Under the pieces are notes generated by a model, which did not search any database, had not been told where the DNA came from, and worked only from the letters and a program-made list of their open reading frames with translations. Source: Collinsella aerofaciens (GTDB lineage: Bacteria; Actinomycetota; Coriobacteriia; Coriobacteriales; Coriobacteriaceae). Taken from it: a stretch of 64,000 nt of DNA. Made by a program: the position numbers and the translations under genes. The stretch covers positions 12,897-76,896 of the forward strand of contig NZ_JAHONA010000010.1 of the NCBI RefSeq assembly GCF_019131995.1, read 5' to 3'. Shown one piece after another: positions 16,315 through 24,672 of the stretch. The first letter of the stretch is position 1. Each line of letters starts with the position of its first letter.

Positions 16315-17841
16315 ATGGAATCGACTGATGTACTGGTAATTGGATCTGGCATTGCGGGCCTTTGTGCCGCAATCGAAGCGGCACGCACGGGCGCAACCGT
16401 CGCTGTGGCAAGCGCCGGCAAGACCATGAGTGGATCGAGCTTCTTCCCTGGAACCTGGGGCCTAGGGCTTATCGGACCCGTTAACGAAGACGACGAACAA
16501 GACCTCATCGACACCATCCAGACCGTCGGCGGCGGTGTCGCCGACCCCGAGCTTGTCCAGACGTTTGTCCACGGCATTCCCCAGGCAATTGAATGGCTCG
16601 AGCAAGACCTGGGCGTTGAGCTCAAGCGTCCGCAAAACGCTGAGAGCGCTCAGCAAAAGCAGTTTATCCCCTGCTTTGACCACAAGACGCGCATGTGGCG
16701 CGGCCTCACCCGCAAGCCCCTTGAGGACGCTCTGACAGCCCGGATCGAGTCGCTCGGCATTCGCCTGCTCCCCCGCCATGAGCTTATCGACCTTATTGAG
16801 GACACGAACGGCAGAATCACCGGAACCGTGCTCTACAACCTCACCGAAGATCGAATCGTGCCCTTTGCTACCAAAGCCACGATCATCGCAGCCGGTGGCA
16901 CGGGTGGCCTGTTCGAGCGAAGCCTCACTTCCGCCGACGTGCTCAGCTCATCACAGGCCATCGCGCTGGCGCACGGCGCATCGCTTACTAATATAGAGTT
17001 CATGCAGATGATGTCCGGCTTCATCGAGCCCAAGCGCAACCTTGTCTTTAACGAGAAGACCTGGCGCTACGTACATGTAGACCAGCCGGCAGATATTGCC
17101 GACGACAAGCTGGACGACCTGCTCGAGCAGCGCTCTGGATATGGTCCCTTCACGTCACGCTTGGCCTCCCGCGCTATCGATCTCGTCATCGATCAGGCAG
17201 GTGTCGAAGGCCTGGCACTCCACTACGACTTCCCCCGCGAGGATGTCCCAGAGTTTGTGCAGACCTTTGCCACCTGGCTGCAAGACGAGCACGGCATCGC
17301 CCCGACTGACGAGATGCGCGTTGCGATGTATGCCCACGCCGCTAACGGCGGCATCAAGATCGATAAGACCGCGTACACGGGCGTTGAGGGTCTCTACGCT
17401 TGCGGCGAGGCGACAGGCGGCATGCACGGAGCCGACCGCATTGGTGGCTTGTCAAGCGCCAACGGCATCGTGTTCGGGCGCATCGCAGGCGCATCGGCAG
17501 CCCTTGCAGCGCAGAAAGAGCCTAAGACAGCCCTGAAGGCGGATATCGCCCTCCCCCAGCACGGCATTGCCACAACAGATGCCGAGCGCCTGACCCGCAG
17601 CCTTAAGCACACGATGAGTACCTATTGCATGATCAACCGCACCGAAACAGGCCTATCCGAAGCACTACACGAGCTTGAGGGCTTGAAGACGGAGGCAACG
17701 ACCTTGAGCACACAGAAAGCCCAGGACAGCGAAATCGCTGCCCTCGCCCGCCTTCAGTCGCAGATTCAACTAGCACAGGAAATGGTCAAAGCCATGCGCA
17801 AGCGAACCGAAAGCCTCGGATCGCACTATCGAACGGACTAA
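16315..17841 (+). CDS. FAD-dependent oxidoreductase, L-aspartate oxidase (NadB)-like
   Basis: A 508-residue soluble flavoprotein of the fumarate reductase/L-aspartate oxidase superfamily. The N-terminal dinucleotide fold is VLVIGSGIAG (GxGxxG at 10-15). The second FAD motif is GVEGLYACGEATGGMHGADRIGGLSSANGIVFGRIAG near residue 355. Its AAGGTGG and NGGIKID stretches are also typical. The genes that would define NAD synthesis (nadA, nadC) are not adjacent, so substrate assignment is open; many Coriobacteriia encode such relatives. AAAGGAAT before ATG 16315 fixes the start. Confidence 0.75.
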   Translation: MESTDVLVIGSGIAGLCAAIEAARTGATVAVASAGKTMSGSSFFPGTWGLGLIGPVNEDDEQDLIDTIQTVGGGVADPELVQTFVHGIPQAIEWLEQDLGVELKRPQNAESAQQKQFIPCFDHKTRMWRGLTRKPLEDALTARIESLGIRLLPRHELIDLIEDTNGRITGTVLYNLTEDRIVPFATKATIIAAGGTGGLFERSLTSADVLSSSQAIALAHGASLTNIEFMQMMSGFIEPKRNLVFNEKTWRYVHVDQPADIADDKLDDLLEQRSGYGPFTSRLASRAIDLVIDQAGVEGLALHYDFPREDVPEFVQTFATWLQDEHGIAPTDEMRVAMYAHAANGGIKIDKTAYTGVEGLYACGEATGGMHGADRIGGLSSANGIVFGRIAGASAALAAQKEPKTALKADIALPQHGIATTDAERLTRSLKHTMSTYCMINRTETGLSEALHELEGLKTEATTLSTQKAQDSEIAALARLQSQIQLAQEMVKAMRKRTESLGSHYRTD

Positions 17842-17886
17842 ACTGGACACCCATCTAAAGCAGAACACACCTAATCGATATCTATG

Positions 17887-17916
17887 GGCCCCGTGAGCTC
17901 GAGGTGGCACGGGGCC
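17887..17916. terminator. weak terminator-like hairpin
   Basis: GGCCCCGTG and CACGGGGCC form a 9-bp stem with a 12-base loop. Only TATTCG follows on the plus strand, so termination is uncertain. Confidence 0.45.
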
Positions 17917-18002
17917 TATTCGTGTCCGCACGGCAGCGTATCCTAATTCTGAATACAGAGCGGGCAAAGCCCGCACAGACAATAGACCAGCGAGGAGGAG
18001 AT

Positions 18003-18863
18003 ATGGACAGTAGTGATATCGAGAAGTGGCGTGTCAAACTTGATAGCTACGCCAATGTGGAAGACGGCGTTGAGTATTGGCTCGCACGCGATTTAATGGA
18101 ACCCATGGGGTACACTCGATGGGAGAACTTCGCCGAAGTTGTTAAGAGGGCAACAGTCTCATGCGAAACAAACAAAACTCCAGTTGATTCCCATTTTCGT
18201 GACACCACGAAAATGGTAACTGCCGGTGTCGCCGCTCGCGCGGTTAAAGACTACAAACTTACGCGCTATGCATGCTATTTAATCGCACAGAACGGAGATT
18301 CAAACAAGCCAGAGATCGCGCTCGCCCAGGCATACTTTGCCGTGCAGACGCGCCGCCAAGAGCTCATAGAGCAGCGCTTCGCAGAGATTCAGCGCTTGCA
18401 GGCGCGCCACTCGCTATCCGATTCAGAGAAACAGCTCTCGGGTATTGCGTTCAAACGCGGCGTGGACTCCAAAGGATTCGCGATCATCAAGTCGAAGGGC
18501 GATGAGGCGTTATTCGGCGGCAGAAGCACGGCGGAAATGAAGCAGCAGCTCGGCGTACCCAAGAGCGCGGCATTGGCGGACAGGTTAGCCGATGTCCTCA
18601 TCAAAGCAAAGGACCTTACGAACTCGATGACGGCCTTCAACGCCGAGGAACACGACCTGTACGGCCTGGACCAGATCAAGCAAGAGCACGTCGAGAACAA
18701 CACAAGCGTGCGTGGCAGCCTCATCGACCGCGGAATTGTCCCCGAGAACCTACCGCCTGCCGAGGATACAAAAAAGCTCGAGCGTCGCGTGAAGGCAGAC
18801 GAGAAGAAACTCAAGGAGGGTACTGACGGTTTTACCGATCCCCAGGGTAGGCTCGATCTGTGA
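18003..18863 (+). CDS. dinD: DinD, DNA-damage-inducible protein D
   Basis: A 286-residue DinD-family protein. The N-terminus (WLARDLMEPMGYTRWENFAEVVKRA) is BRO/KilA-N-like. It is followed by the DinD core TRYACYLIAQNGDSNKPEIALAQAYFAVQTRRQE and a charged C-terminus (KKLERRVKADEKKLKEG). E. coli DinD is SOS-induced and inhibits RecA-mediated strand exchange; that role is inferred here. AGGAGGAG precedes ATG 18003. I found no clear LexA box upstream. It borders the repeated tRNA-Lys fragments, so it may have arrived with an earlier mobile element. Confidence 0.85.
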   Translation: MDSSDIEKWRVKLDSYANVEDGVEYWLARDLMEPMGYTRWENFAEVVKRATVSCETNKTPVDSHFRDTTKMVTAGVAARAVKDYKLTRYACYLIAQNGDSNKPEIALAQAYFAVQTRRQELIEQRFAEIQRLQARHSLSDSEKQLSGIAFKRGVDSKGFAIIKSKGDEALFGGRSTAEMKQQLGVPKSAALADRLADVLIKAKDLTNSMTAFNAEEHDLYGLDQIKQEHVENNTSVRGSLIDRGIVPENLPPAEDTKKLERRVKADEKKLKEGTDGFTDPQGRLDL

Positions 18864-18873
18864 AAGCGGCTGT

Positions 18874-19144
18874 GCCCTTTCGGGTTCGACCCCATGCGAG
18901 GTCAACAAAAAAGCGACCAGCCGAAGCCAGTCTCTTTAACATGCTTTAGTGGGCCGTCAGGGGGTCAGCCTGCTGCGCAGGCGGCCGCTGCGGCGCCAAG
19001 GCGCCTTGCGCGCTACGCTGGTAAATGCTTACGTATTTCCTCAGCTCCGCGCCCTTACGGGTTCGACCCCATACGAGGTCAACAAAAAAGCGACCAGCCT
19101 GAGCCAGTCGCTTTAACAATCTTTGGGTGGGCCGTCAGGGGGTC
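18874..19144. repeat. direct repeat with tRNA-Lys 3' fragments (older att-like remnant)
   Basis: Two copies of a segment of about 93 bp, at 18874-18966 and 19051-19144, start 177 bp apart. Each contains a CGGGTTCGACCCC stretch, an ACAAAAAAGCGACCAGCC hairpin region and then GTGGGCCGTCAGGGGGTC. The last part equals the 3' end of tRNA-Lys. The first copy keeps only 18 bp of the tRNA; the second runs on into the full attL core. Confidence 0.8.
19086..19113 (-). terminator. chromosomal terminator that originally followed tRNA-Lys
   Basis: On the minus strand GCGACTGGC and GCTGGTCGC pair over 9 bp (two G-T pairs) around TCAG and are followed by TTTTTTGTT. It lies just outside attL, so before phage insertion it would have been directly downstream of tRNA-Lys. 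Confidence 0.75.
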
Positions 19145-19171
19145 GAACCCTGGACCTTGGGATTAAGAGTC
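19126..19171. repeat. attL core (46 bp)
   Basis: Identical over 46 bp to 56043-56088. It covers the CCA end, acceptor 3' strand, T arm, variable loop and part of the anticodon arm of tRNA-Lys, then diverges into phage sequence. Confidence 0.95.
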
Positions 19172-19295
19172 TTGAACGTGATGTTATGGAGTGCCTTGTA
19201 GCAGCAAAATCGCAGGTAGTTATGTTTCCACACGCTCTCACCGCACTGAAACTGCATTGCAGAACGGATATTGACGGATATCTGGCAATGCATAA

Positions 19296-19331
19296 AGCCC
19301 CTCCCCGGCAGTTCATGCCGGGGAGGGGCTG
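19296..19331 (-). terminator. strong hairpin ending the late phage operon
   Basis: AGCCCCTCCCCGGCA and its perfect complement form a 15-bp stem with a TGAAC loop, followed by TTTATG on the minus strand. It lies directly after the last phage gene. Confidence 0.75.
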
Positions 19332-19337
19332 CATCTA

Positions 19338-19448
19338 TCAATTTCTAAAGTCTTTTTGGCTGCCGACGCGCACGATTGCCCATCCGAGAAGACCGGTCAG
19401 CAGTCCTGCAGCAGCGCCGACAATAAAACAGATATCAAATGGATTCAT
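19338..19448 (-). CDS. 36-residue membrane peptide of the phage lysis module
   Basis: MNPFDICFIVGAAAGLLTGLLGWAIVRVGSQKDFRN has one transmembrane segment (residues 7-27) and a basic tail. It starts 8 bp after the endolysin stop with AGGTG upstream and ends just before the late terminator. Its small size and place in the lysis module suggest a second holin or accessory lysis peptide, but there is no family match I can name. Confidence 0.55.
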   Translation of the reverse strand: MNPFDICFIVGAAAGLLTGLLGWAIVRVGSQKDFRN

Positions 19449-19456
19449 ATGCACAC

Positions 19457-20410
19457 CTATCGATAGAGTTGCTTGACGAGCGCTTGGCCGATGGCGACGT
19501 TGGTGTCGCGGCCCTGGTATCCGTCCGCACCCGATGATCCGCACGAGATACCTTGAGCGATGAGCCACTGCTGGTGTTTGAAGACCGTTCCCGAACCCAT
19601 CTGTCGCGCCTGAACACCGCCGACCACGGGATAGACTTTGCATCCGACCTTGTCCTGCAGGGCGCGGACGGCATTCGAGCCAACCCCGCCCTTGACGTAC
19701 TCGATTACGCCGCGGTCGCATGCCCAAAGGTATCGCTCATTCGCCGGCCATTGACCGGAGATCACGCCATCGGCAGTCGTGCCGAGCTGGCATTGCAGCT
19801 CCTTGGCCATCTTCGGGCCGAAATATCGCGTGTCTCCGAGGCTCGGGACCGTATTGTCCGCGACTTCCGTATTTGACCCATTCAGTGTCTTGCCGTCGCC
19901 AAGCCAGTAGAGCGTGCCGTCCCATGGGTAGCTGTAGTACGCCTTGATGTTGGACTCGCGCCCGGTCTGGTCGCCCTTGGTGCCGGTGACGGTCCCCTTT
20001 TCAGAAATGGAGAATTGGGCCAAGAGGTCGCCGCGAGCGGATCCATAGGGAGAGACGCACACGGCGGTGTGGCACTTCTCGTTGAGGTAGATGTCTCCAC
20101 GCTGGGCGGACTTGACGCCCATCTTACGCCAGCCGAAAAGGCCCGTCTTGAGCAGCTGCTCCCGCATGTTTCCGGTATACGAGGCTCCGAAGGTATTGAC
20201 GCCGACCGCGCGGAGGGCGGTCACTACGGCCGAGGAACAGTCGCGATCGCCACCGGCAATAGTGACGGTGGTGCCGTCGGACAGACAAATCGTCTCGGTC
20301 GTTCCGTCCCCCATGCGGTTGGCCTGCGAGTATCCGTGACCGCCGCCCCCATCATGGGAGACGAGGTGTTCCATGACCTGCGCGAAGGCCTCGCGCTGTG
20401 TGATGGCCAT
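19457..20410 (-). CDS. phage endolysin, NlpC/P60-like amidase (Amidase_5 type)
   Basis: A 317-residue lysis enzyme that cuts host peptidoglycan. The catalytic cysteine is C58 in DRDCSSAVVTALRAVG, and H114 in KCHTAVCVS is the matching histidine after QRGDIYL, the pattern of phage peptidoglycan hydrolase family Amidase_5. The C-terminal half (about 175-317) is a separate wall-binding region with two similar stretches (LGDTRYFGPKMAKELQCQLGTTADGVISGQW and ERGVIEY...VRALQDKVG), as in repeated peptidoglycan-binding modules. There is no signal peptide, so release depends on the holin 3 bp upstream. Confidence 0.88.
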   Translation of the reverse strand: MAITQREAFAQVMEHLVSHDGGGGHGYSQANRMGDGTTETICLSDGTTVTIAGGDRDCSSAVVTALRAVGVNTFGASYTGNMREQLLKTGLFGWRKMGVKSAQRGDIYLNEKCHTAVCVSPYGSARGDLLAQFSISEKGTVTGTKGDQTGRESNIKAYYSYPWDGTLYWLGDGKTLNGSNTEVADNTVPSLGDTRYFGPKMAKELQCQLGTTADGVISGQWPANERYLWACDRGVIEYVKGGVGSNAVRALQDKVGCKVYPVVGGVQARQMGSGTVFKHQQWLIAQGISCGSSGADGYQGRDTNVAIGQALVKQLYR

Positions 20411-20413
20411 GGC

Positions 20414-20689
20414 CTACTCAACCGCCTTGGCGTCATATGCGGCATGGGGCTCGCTGTACGACATGGCACGCTTCGAGTCCGACGCGCCCTTGGTGGTCGG
20501 ATCGACGATCACGCCGAAGCCGGCGAGAACGGTCAGGATGATTCCGACGAGCTGGATGAGCGACCCCTGGGAGATAGGCGCCACGACTCCGAGGATTCCG
20601 AGCACCTGATAGGCTGCGCTGATTACGGCGGCGGCCAATGCCGCGAGCGTCTGCTTATTCTTGAAGCGAAGGGCCCAGTTGATTTTCAT
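20414..20689 (-). CDS. phage holin, phi LC3 family
   Basis: A 91-residue protein that begins MKINWALRFKNKQT and has two hydrophobic segments (about 14-35 and 42-62) and a charged tail with VDPTTKGASDSKRAMSY. This DPTTKG(A/L)SDS signature is characteristic of phi LC3-type holins. It forms membrane holes that let the endolysin out. It overlaps nothing and sits between the coiled-coil protein and the endolysin in the lysis cassette. Confidence 0.92.
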   Translation of the reverse strand: MKINWALRFKNKQTLAALAAAVISAAYQVLGILGVVAPISQGSLIQLVGIILTVLAGFGVIVDPTTKGASDSKRAMSYSEPHAAYDAKAVE

Positions 20690-20699
20690 TTTTCAGCTC

Positions 20700-21011
20700 C
20701 TAATCTGACCCGCCGATACCGTGATGCAGGTCGTAATTCTTCTCGACGCGGTCGAGCCGGTTGAACAAGGTGATGATCTGTTGCTCGACCTTCGTGAGGC
20801 GCTCGCCGTGGTCGTCGAGCTTGCGGTTGATCTCCTTGACGCCATCCTTGATCTCGCTCGTGTCGCCGCAAAGGCTGTCGAGCTTGTCTTCGGTCCGCTG
20901 CTCCTTGGCAGACGATGTTTTGGATACGGAGACGCGCCCGATGAAGAACGTGACAATCACAACGGCGGCCGAGAGGACCGACGTTGCCTCCCCGATGCTC
21001 AGCGCCGGCAC
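20700..21011 (-). CDS. phage lysis-module protein with N-terminal membrane anchor and coiled coil
   Basis: A 103-residue protein from GTG 21011, which follows GGAGGAGG. Residues about 10-28 (SVLSAAVVIVTFFIGRV) span the membrane, and the rest is a charged coiled coil (DKLDSLCGDTSEIKDGVKEINRKLDDHGERLTKVEQQIITLFNRLDRVE). Similar small proteins precede holins in many phages of Gram-positive hosts. Function unproven. The frame is open to an ATG at 21053 inside the XkdX gene, but the ribosome site favours the GTG. Confidence 0.65.
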   Translation of the reverse strand: MPALSIGEATSVLSAAVVIVTFFIGRVSVSKTSSAKEQRTEDKLDSLCGDTSEIKDGVKEINRKLDDHGERLTKVEQQIITLFNRLDRVEKNYDLHHGIGGSD

Positions 21012-21012
21012 C

Positions 21013-21195
21013 CTAAACCTCCTCCGCGTACTCTTCTCCGACGATCTCCTCATATTCGTCGCATGTGATCCACTTGCAGGCCACGGCTCGATGCACCATG
21101 GCCTTGGTCCAGAGGCCGCGCTCGTAGTAGCGCCTCACCTTGTCATAGTTCTTCGAGTGCGCCGCCGTGGTTGCAGCCTTGACGCGTCCCGCCAT
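21013..21195 (-). CDS. XkdX family phage protein
   Basis: A 60-residue protein matching the XkdX pattern: YDKVRRYYERGLWTKAMVHRAVACKWITCDEYEEIVGEEY. XkdX-type proteins lie between tail fibre and lysis genes in PBSX-like and many siphophages; their exact role is unknown. The ATG overlaps the stop of the gene upstream (TAATG). Confidence 0.85.
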   Translation of the reverse strand: MAGRVKAATTAAHSKNYDKVRRYYERGLWTKAMVHRAVACKWITCDEYEEIVGEEYAEEV

Positions 21196-21521
21196 TACTG
21201 TTCACCCCCGACCGTCATCATCAGGTAGTCGATGTTTGCCGTGTTGGTCTCGGTTTGGCTGGGCTCGGCGACCTTCTCGCGCATCTGCTCAAGCAGCTTG
21301 TCCACGTCCGGGGCCTCACCCTTTCCGTAGGCGGCGACGGCCGCGGTGTAGGCGAGCTTTCGCGCCTTCCGCTCAACGTACTCGTCATCGTCGATAACGC
21401 CCGCGTCGTGCGCCGCGTCGGGGTCGCCGATCTGCGACAGCAGATCGCGCAGGGCGTTGACCTCGGCCATGGTGCCGTCTTGAAGCTCGTTGGGGCGCGG
21501 CATGTCTTCCTCAGTGTCCAT
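21195..21521 (-). CDS. hypothetical phage protein upstream of XkdX
   Basis: A 108-residue acidic soluble protein starting MDTEEDMPRPNELQDGTMAEVNALRDLLSQIGD. It is translated from ATG 21521 after AGAGGAG; the longer upstream frame lacks a site. It ends MMTVGGEQ with a stop overlapping the XkdX start. I do not recognise a domain. The position matches the small tail-associated genes that accompany XkdX. Confidence 0.65.
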   Translation of the reverse strand: MDTEEDMPRPNELQDGTMAEVNALRDLLSQIGDPDAAHDAGVIDDDEYVERKARKLAYTAAVAAYGKGEAPDVDKLLEQMREKVAEPSQTETNTANIDYLMMTVGGEQ

Positions 21522-21639
21522 GCGGACTCCTCTCTTGTCGGGGAATGTGTCGCCATCGTATTGGCGCCGTGAGATTGCCGGGCCGCTTCGATGGGCGCAA
21601 AGAAAGAAGGCGCGCCGCGGCACGCCTTCGATGCTTCTG

Positions 21640-22886
21640 TTATTTCGCGGCCGCTTCGCTTAGGCCGCTGCTTTGAGTTGCCGGTTCTCCGCTATTGCGA
21701 GGGCTTGCCTCCGCTTGAATCGTCCCTCGGGTTGGCCTGCATTGAGCACCCCCCCCCTCCCGCGCGAGATTTTCGAACAGGCTGTGGTACAGCGCGTCCA
21801 TGGCCAAAACGCTGCGGTGCGCGTCCAGCCGCTTCATGCCGCCGCGCCAGCTCTGGTAGCTCCGCTCAACCTGCTCGGGGGTCATGACGCCATCGGCGAC
21901 CATGCGGGCCATCTTCTTCAGCTTGCGGCGCTCGCGCGTGATGGAGTCGCGGCACGGCTTCACGACTATGCGGCCCGTCTCCGTGTAGAAGATGCGCTTC
22001 TTCAGCCACGTGAAGCCGCGCGACAGCTTCACCACGCGGGTCTTGCGCGGGTTCAGCTCTATGCCCAGCTCGGCGCACTTGCGCCCTATCAGCAGCAGGC
22101 ACACCTGCAGGTACTCCTTGCTCTCGTGGATCAGGTAGAAGTCGTCCATATAGCGCCCGTAGGCCTCAGGGCGCAGCATCTCGGTCACGTAGTGGTCGAT
22201 GCGGTTGGGGTGGGCCACCGCGCATATCTGGTTCGGCTCGCTGCCCAGACCCAGGCCCACCTCGCCCTGTGCGTCTATCAGGCGGTGCTCGAGGGCGACC
22301 ACGCGCGGATCGAGCAGTGCGTCGGCCACCTGCCGCTTGACGGGTTCGTGGGCTATGCGGGCGAAGTAATCTGAGAAGTCGCCCAAAAGGATGTATCCCT
22401 CGCGCCTGTGCCGCCGCCAGTGGTCGGCCAGGTGGCGCTTGAGCAGCTTCAGGGCGTAGTCGGTGCGCGCCCCTTGATGTTGGCGGAGTTGGCCGTTATG
22501 AGTGTCGGGACTATCGCGGGTACGAGGGCGTTCTGAGAAAGCGACTTCTGAATCACTCGCTCTGGGAAGTGCACGGCGCTGATGTGGCGCAGCTTGCCGC
22601 GCTCCCACAGGTCGAAGCGGATGAAGCCCCGGCATATGTCGCGGCCCTCCAGAAGGTCGTTCCTCGATTTGACCGCGTTTCGCAGATAGTCCTTCATATA
22701 ACGCTGCGTGGAGGACTTCCACATCACGCCGCCCGCCGCCTGCTTGGAGGCCTTGCAAAGGCTGTTGAGGTCGGCCACGGCCTCAAGGGTGCACGGCTTC
22801 ACGCGCTCGGCCTTGGCCTTGGCGCACCTCTCCTCGCGGCGCTTGCGGCGCGCGGCCCTTCTTTCCTCGGAGTTCATCGAAGGCAC
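21640..22886 (-). pseudogene. reverse transcriptase of a DGR-like system, frameshifted
   Basis: The N-terminal part (22449-22886) ends in TANSANIKGRAPTTP. The rest, in another frame, continues TDYALKLLKRHLADHW. Losing one G in GGGGCGCG near 22465-22472 explains the break, since ANIKGRGTDYALK would join the two. The second part has the polymerase motif YMDDF (22138-22152), the GxxxNQ stretch LGLGSEPNQ (DGR enzymes have GxxxSQ), and the thumb-like YQSWRGGMKRLDAHRSVLAMDALYHSLF. A run of nine C (21749-21757) near the 3' end can shift the C-terminus. The family sits next to hypervariable tail proteins in phages. It could also be a sequencing error. Confidence 0.75.
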
Positions 22887-23069
22887 CCCGCACGGCTCTC
22901 AGTGTGGCTCTGGCAGCCGCTTGAGGTATGGCCATGAAACGCGGCGAAGCCACGGAGCGCCGCGCCATGCAAGCAGCGTCCGGCCACCCTCGCGGGGTGC
23001 GTATTTACGGGCGCATGCCCGACGGTCGCGCCTTCCTTCCTCTTCGCGCGCTGCTTTCGGCCCTGGGGC

Positions 23070-23987
23070 CTACTCGGTCTGGCAATAAGGGAATCCGGGG
23101 CGGGGGCGAACCCAGACGTTCGTCGCGGAGTTGCAGTTGGCATTGCCGTCGTTGCTGACGTAGCACACGTCGGACGACGAGCCACCCATGACGGAACGCA
23201 GCCACCAGCCGTACCGATTTCCGTTGACTCGGTGGGCGGTGTCGCGGAACAGGTCCCACTGGCAGTCGAAGCCGACGCTGTAGCCCTTCGTCCCCCACAC
23301 GGGGCAGCCGTACACCTCCATCTCCGACAGCGAGAACACCTTGCCGATATCCTGCCAGCTCCACGAGTTGGAGTCGTTGAGCGCGCCGCTTGCGCTGTAA
23401 CGCTCCTCCAGCAGGACGCGCTGGGTCAGCAGGTACTTGGTCAGCCCCTCGGGCAGGCAGGCCTCGAAGGCCGTCTCCCACGCCTTGAGGTTGCTGTTGG
23501 GGTAGGGGCATTTCTGGTCGGCGGTGCCCTGGTTCGTGTTGGTGGTGTTCCACATTAGGAAGCTGTCGTTTGCCACGCCTGTCACGGATTTTGCCACGGC
23601 CACGGGGGCGGACGCCACGAACGCGATATGGTGGCCCTTGCTGTTGTCGCCGCAGTAGAGGTACGGGTCGATGTGGGCAAGCAGGAACCGCGCAGATTGC
23701 TGGGTGGTGACGGCGGACGCGCTCACGAGAGGCACGTCGATGTAGTCCCCGACGCGAAGGCCCGCGAAGTTGCCGGCCGCCGCTCGCTTGTGCAGCGCGT
23801 CGTACACGCTGCCGCTGCCGATCTCTCCCGCCAGGATGGTGGCGATGTTCTGCCCGCCGTACTTGCCGATTTGGCCCTGGCGGTTGTACTCGGCGTTGTT
23901 GAGCGCCGTCTGCGCGTTGCTGCGCGCGGTATCGTCGATGACGTTGAGCGACTGGCCGCCGACGACCAGTGTCTTTGCATTTGCCAT
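23070..23987 (-). CDS. phage tail receptor-type protein with C-type-lectin-like C-terminus (DGR target candidate)
   Basis: A 305-residue protein. Residues 1-110 are a helical/adaptor part shared with tail fibres. The C-terminal 150 residues contain LSEMEVYGCPVWGTKGYSVGFDCQWDLF and the ending RYGWWLRSVMGG...VSNDGNANCN...VWVRP, typical of the DUF6273/formylglycine-enzyme-like lectin fold used by DGR variable proteins. The last 45 codons are rich in NNC codons (AAC, GAC, TGC, TAC, AGC), as expected of a variable repeat copied with adenine mutagenesis. GGAGGAT precedes ATG 23987. Host receptor binding is inferred. Confidence 0.75.
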   Translation of the reverse strand: MANAKTLVVGGQSLNVIDDTARSNAQTALNNAEYNRQGQIGKYGGQNIATILAGEIGSGSVYDALHKRAAAGNFAGLRVGDYIDVPLVSASAVTTQQSARFLLAHIDPYLYCGDNSKGHHIAFVASAPVAVAKSVTGVANDSFLMWNTTNTNQGTADQKCPYPNSNLKAWETAFEACLPEGLTKYLLTQRVLLEERYSASGALNDSNSWSWQDIGKVFSLSEMEVYGCPVWGTKGYSVGFDCQWDLFRDTAHRVNGNRYGWWLRSVMGGSSSDVCYVSNDGNANCNSATNVWVRPRPGFPYCQTE

Positions 23988-23996
23988 TTATCCTCC

Positions 23997-24635
23997 TTAG
24001 GCAAGGGTTACCGTGCTGCCCGAGACCGAGCACGTGCCGCCGAACGACACCGTGTCGCCGGACACCGACGCCTTGGATGCCGGGCAGTAGACGGTCCCGT
24101 CCACGTAGATGAACTTCCCCGTCGCGTCGGCGAGCATCGTCGCGAGCTGGCCGTTCTGACGGCGCAGCTCCGCGATATCGGATTCGCCGCCGGCGCCCTG
24201 CGCCACCGAGTTCGCGATCTGCAGCGCCTGGTTCGCGGCGGCCTCGGCATGAGACGCCGCGCCGTTGGCCGCGGCGGCCGCATTGCTCGCCAGCGCAGTC
24301 GAGGCGCTTGCGGTATCGTTCGCGGCATTCGCCTTCTGAACGGCGGCGTTGGCGTTCTCGGTGGCAGTCGAGCACTTCGCGGCGGCCGTTCTGGCAGCTC
24401 CGGCGGCGACGTTGGCGTCATATGCCTGGGTCTTTGCGGTGCCTGCGGCGCTGCTCGCCAGCGACGCGGCGCTCTCGGCCCTCTTTCGCGCCGCCTCGAC
24501 TTCGTCGTAGTTTGCCGGGCGGAACAGGTAGGTGGTGATGCTACCGTCGCTCTCCGTCACGTCGAGGCCGTCGATATAGTCGTCCTCCCCGATCTTCACC
24601 TCGTAGACGGCGGACCCGTCGCTGTTGTTGGCCAT
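23997..24635 (-). CDS. Ala-rich phage tail fibre/coiled-coil protein
   Basis: A 212-residue protein. Residues 1-45 form a small beta domain (YEVKIGEDDYIDGLDVTESDGSITTYLF). Residues about 45-160 are nearly pure Ala/Ser/Asn/Lys heptads (AARKRAESAASLASSAAGTAKTQAYDANVAAGAARTAAAK), a long trimeric coiled-coil shaft. The end is a short beta domain (FIYVDGTVYCPASKASVSGDTVSFGGTCSVSGSTVTLA). This layout fits a tail fibre stem that carries or joins the lectin-like protein encoded next. Confidence 0.7.
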   Translation of the reverse strand: MANNSDGSAVYEVKIGEDDYIDGLDVTESDGSITTYLFRPANYDEVEAARKRAESAASLASSAAGTAKTQAYDANVAAGAARTAAAKCSTATENANAAVQKANAANDTASASTALASNAAAAANGAASHAEAAANQALQIANSVAQGAGGESDIAELRRQNGQLATMLADATGKFIYVDGTVYCPASKASVSGDTVSFGGTCSVSGSTVTLA

Positions 24636-24672
24636 GCGGATTCCCTTCCGCGGGCCTGCGCCCGCACGATAA

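Noticed and set aside
17904..18003. LexA box upstream of dinD
   Set aside because: No CGAAC-N4-GTTCG-like site is found in 17840-18003, so SOS control is not supported by sequence.
22887..23069. Template repeat for the DGR between target and RT
   Set aside because: By eye this 183-bp stretch has no alignable match to the variable end of the lectin-like gene, even allowing changes at adenines.
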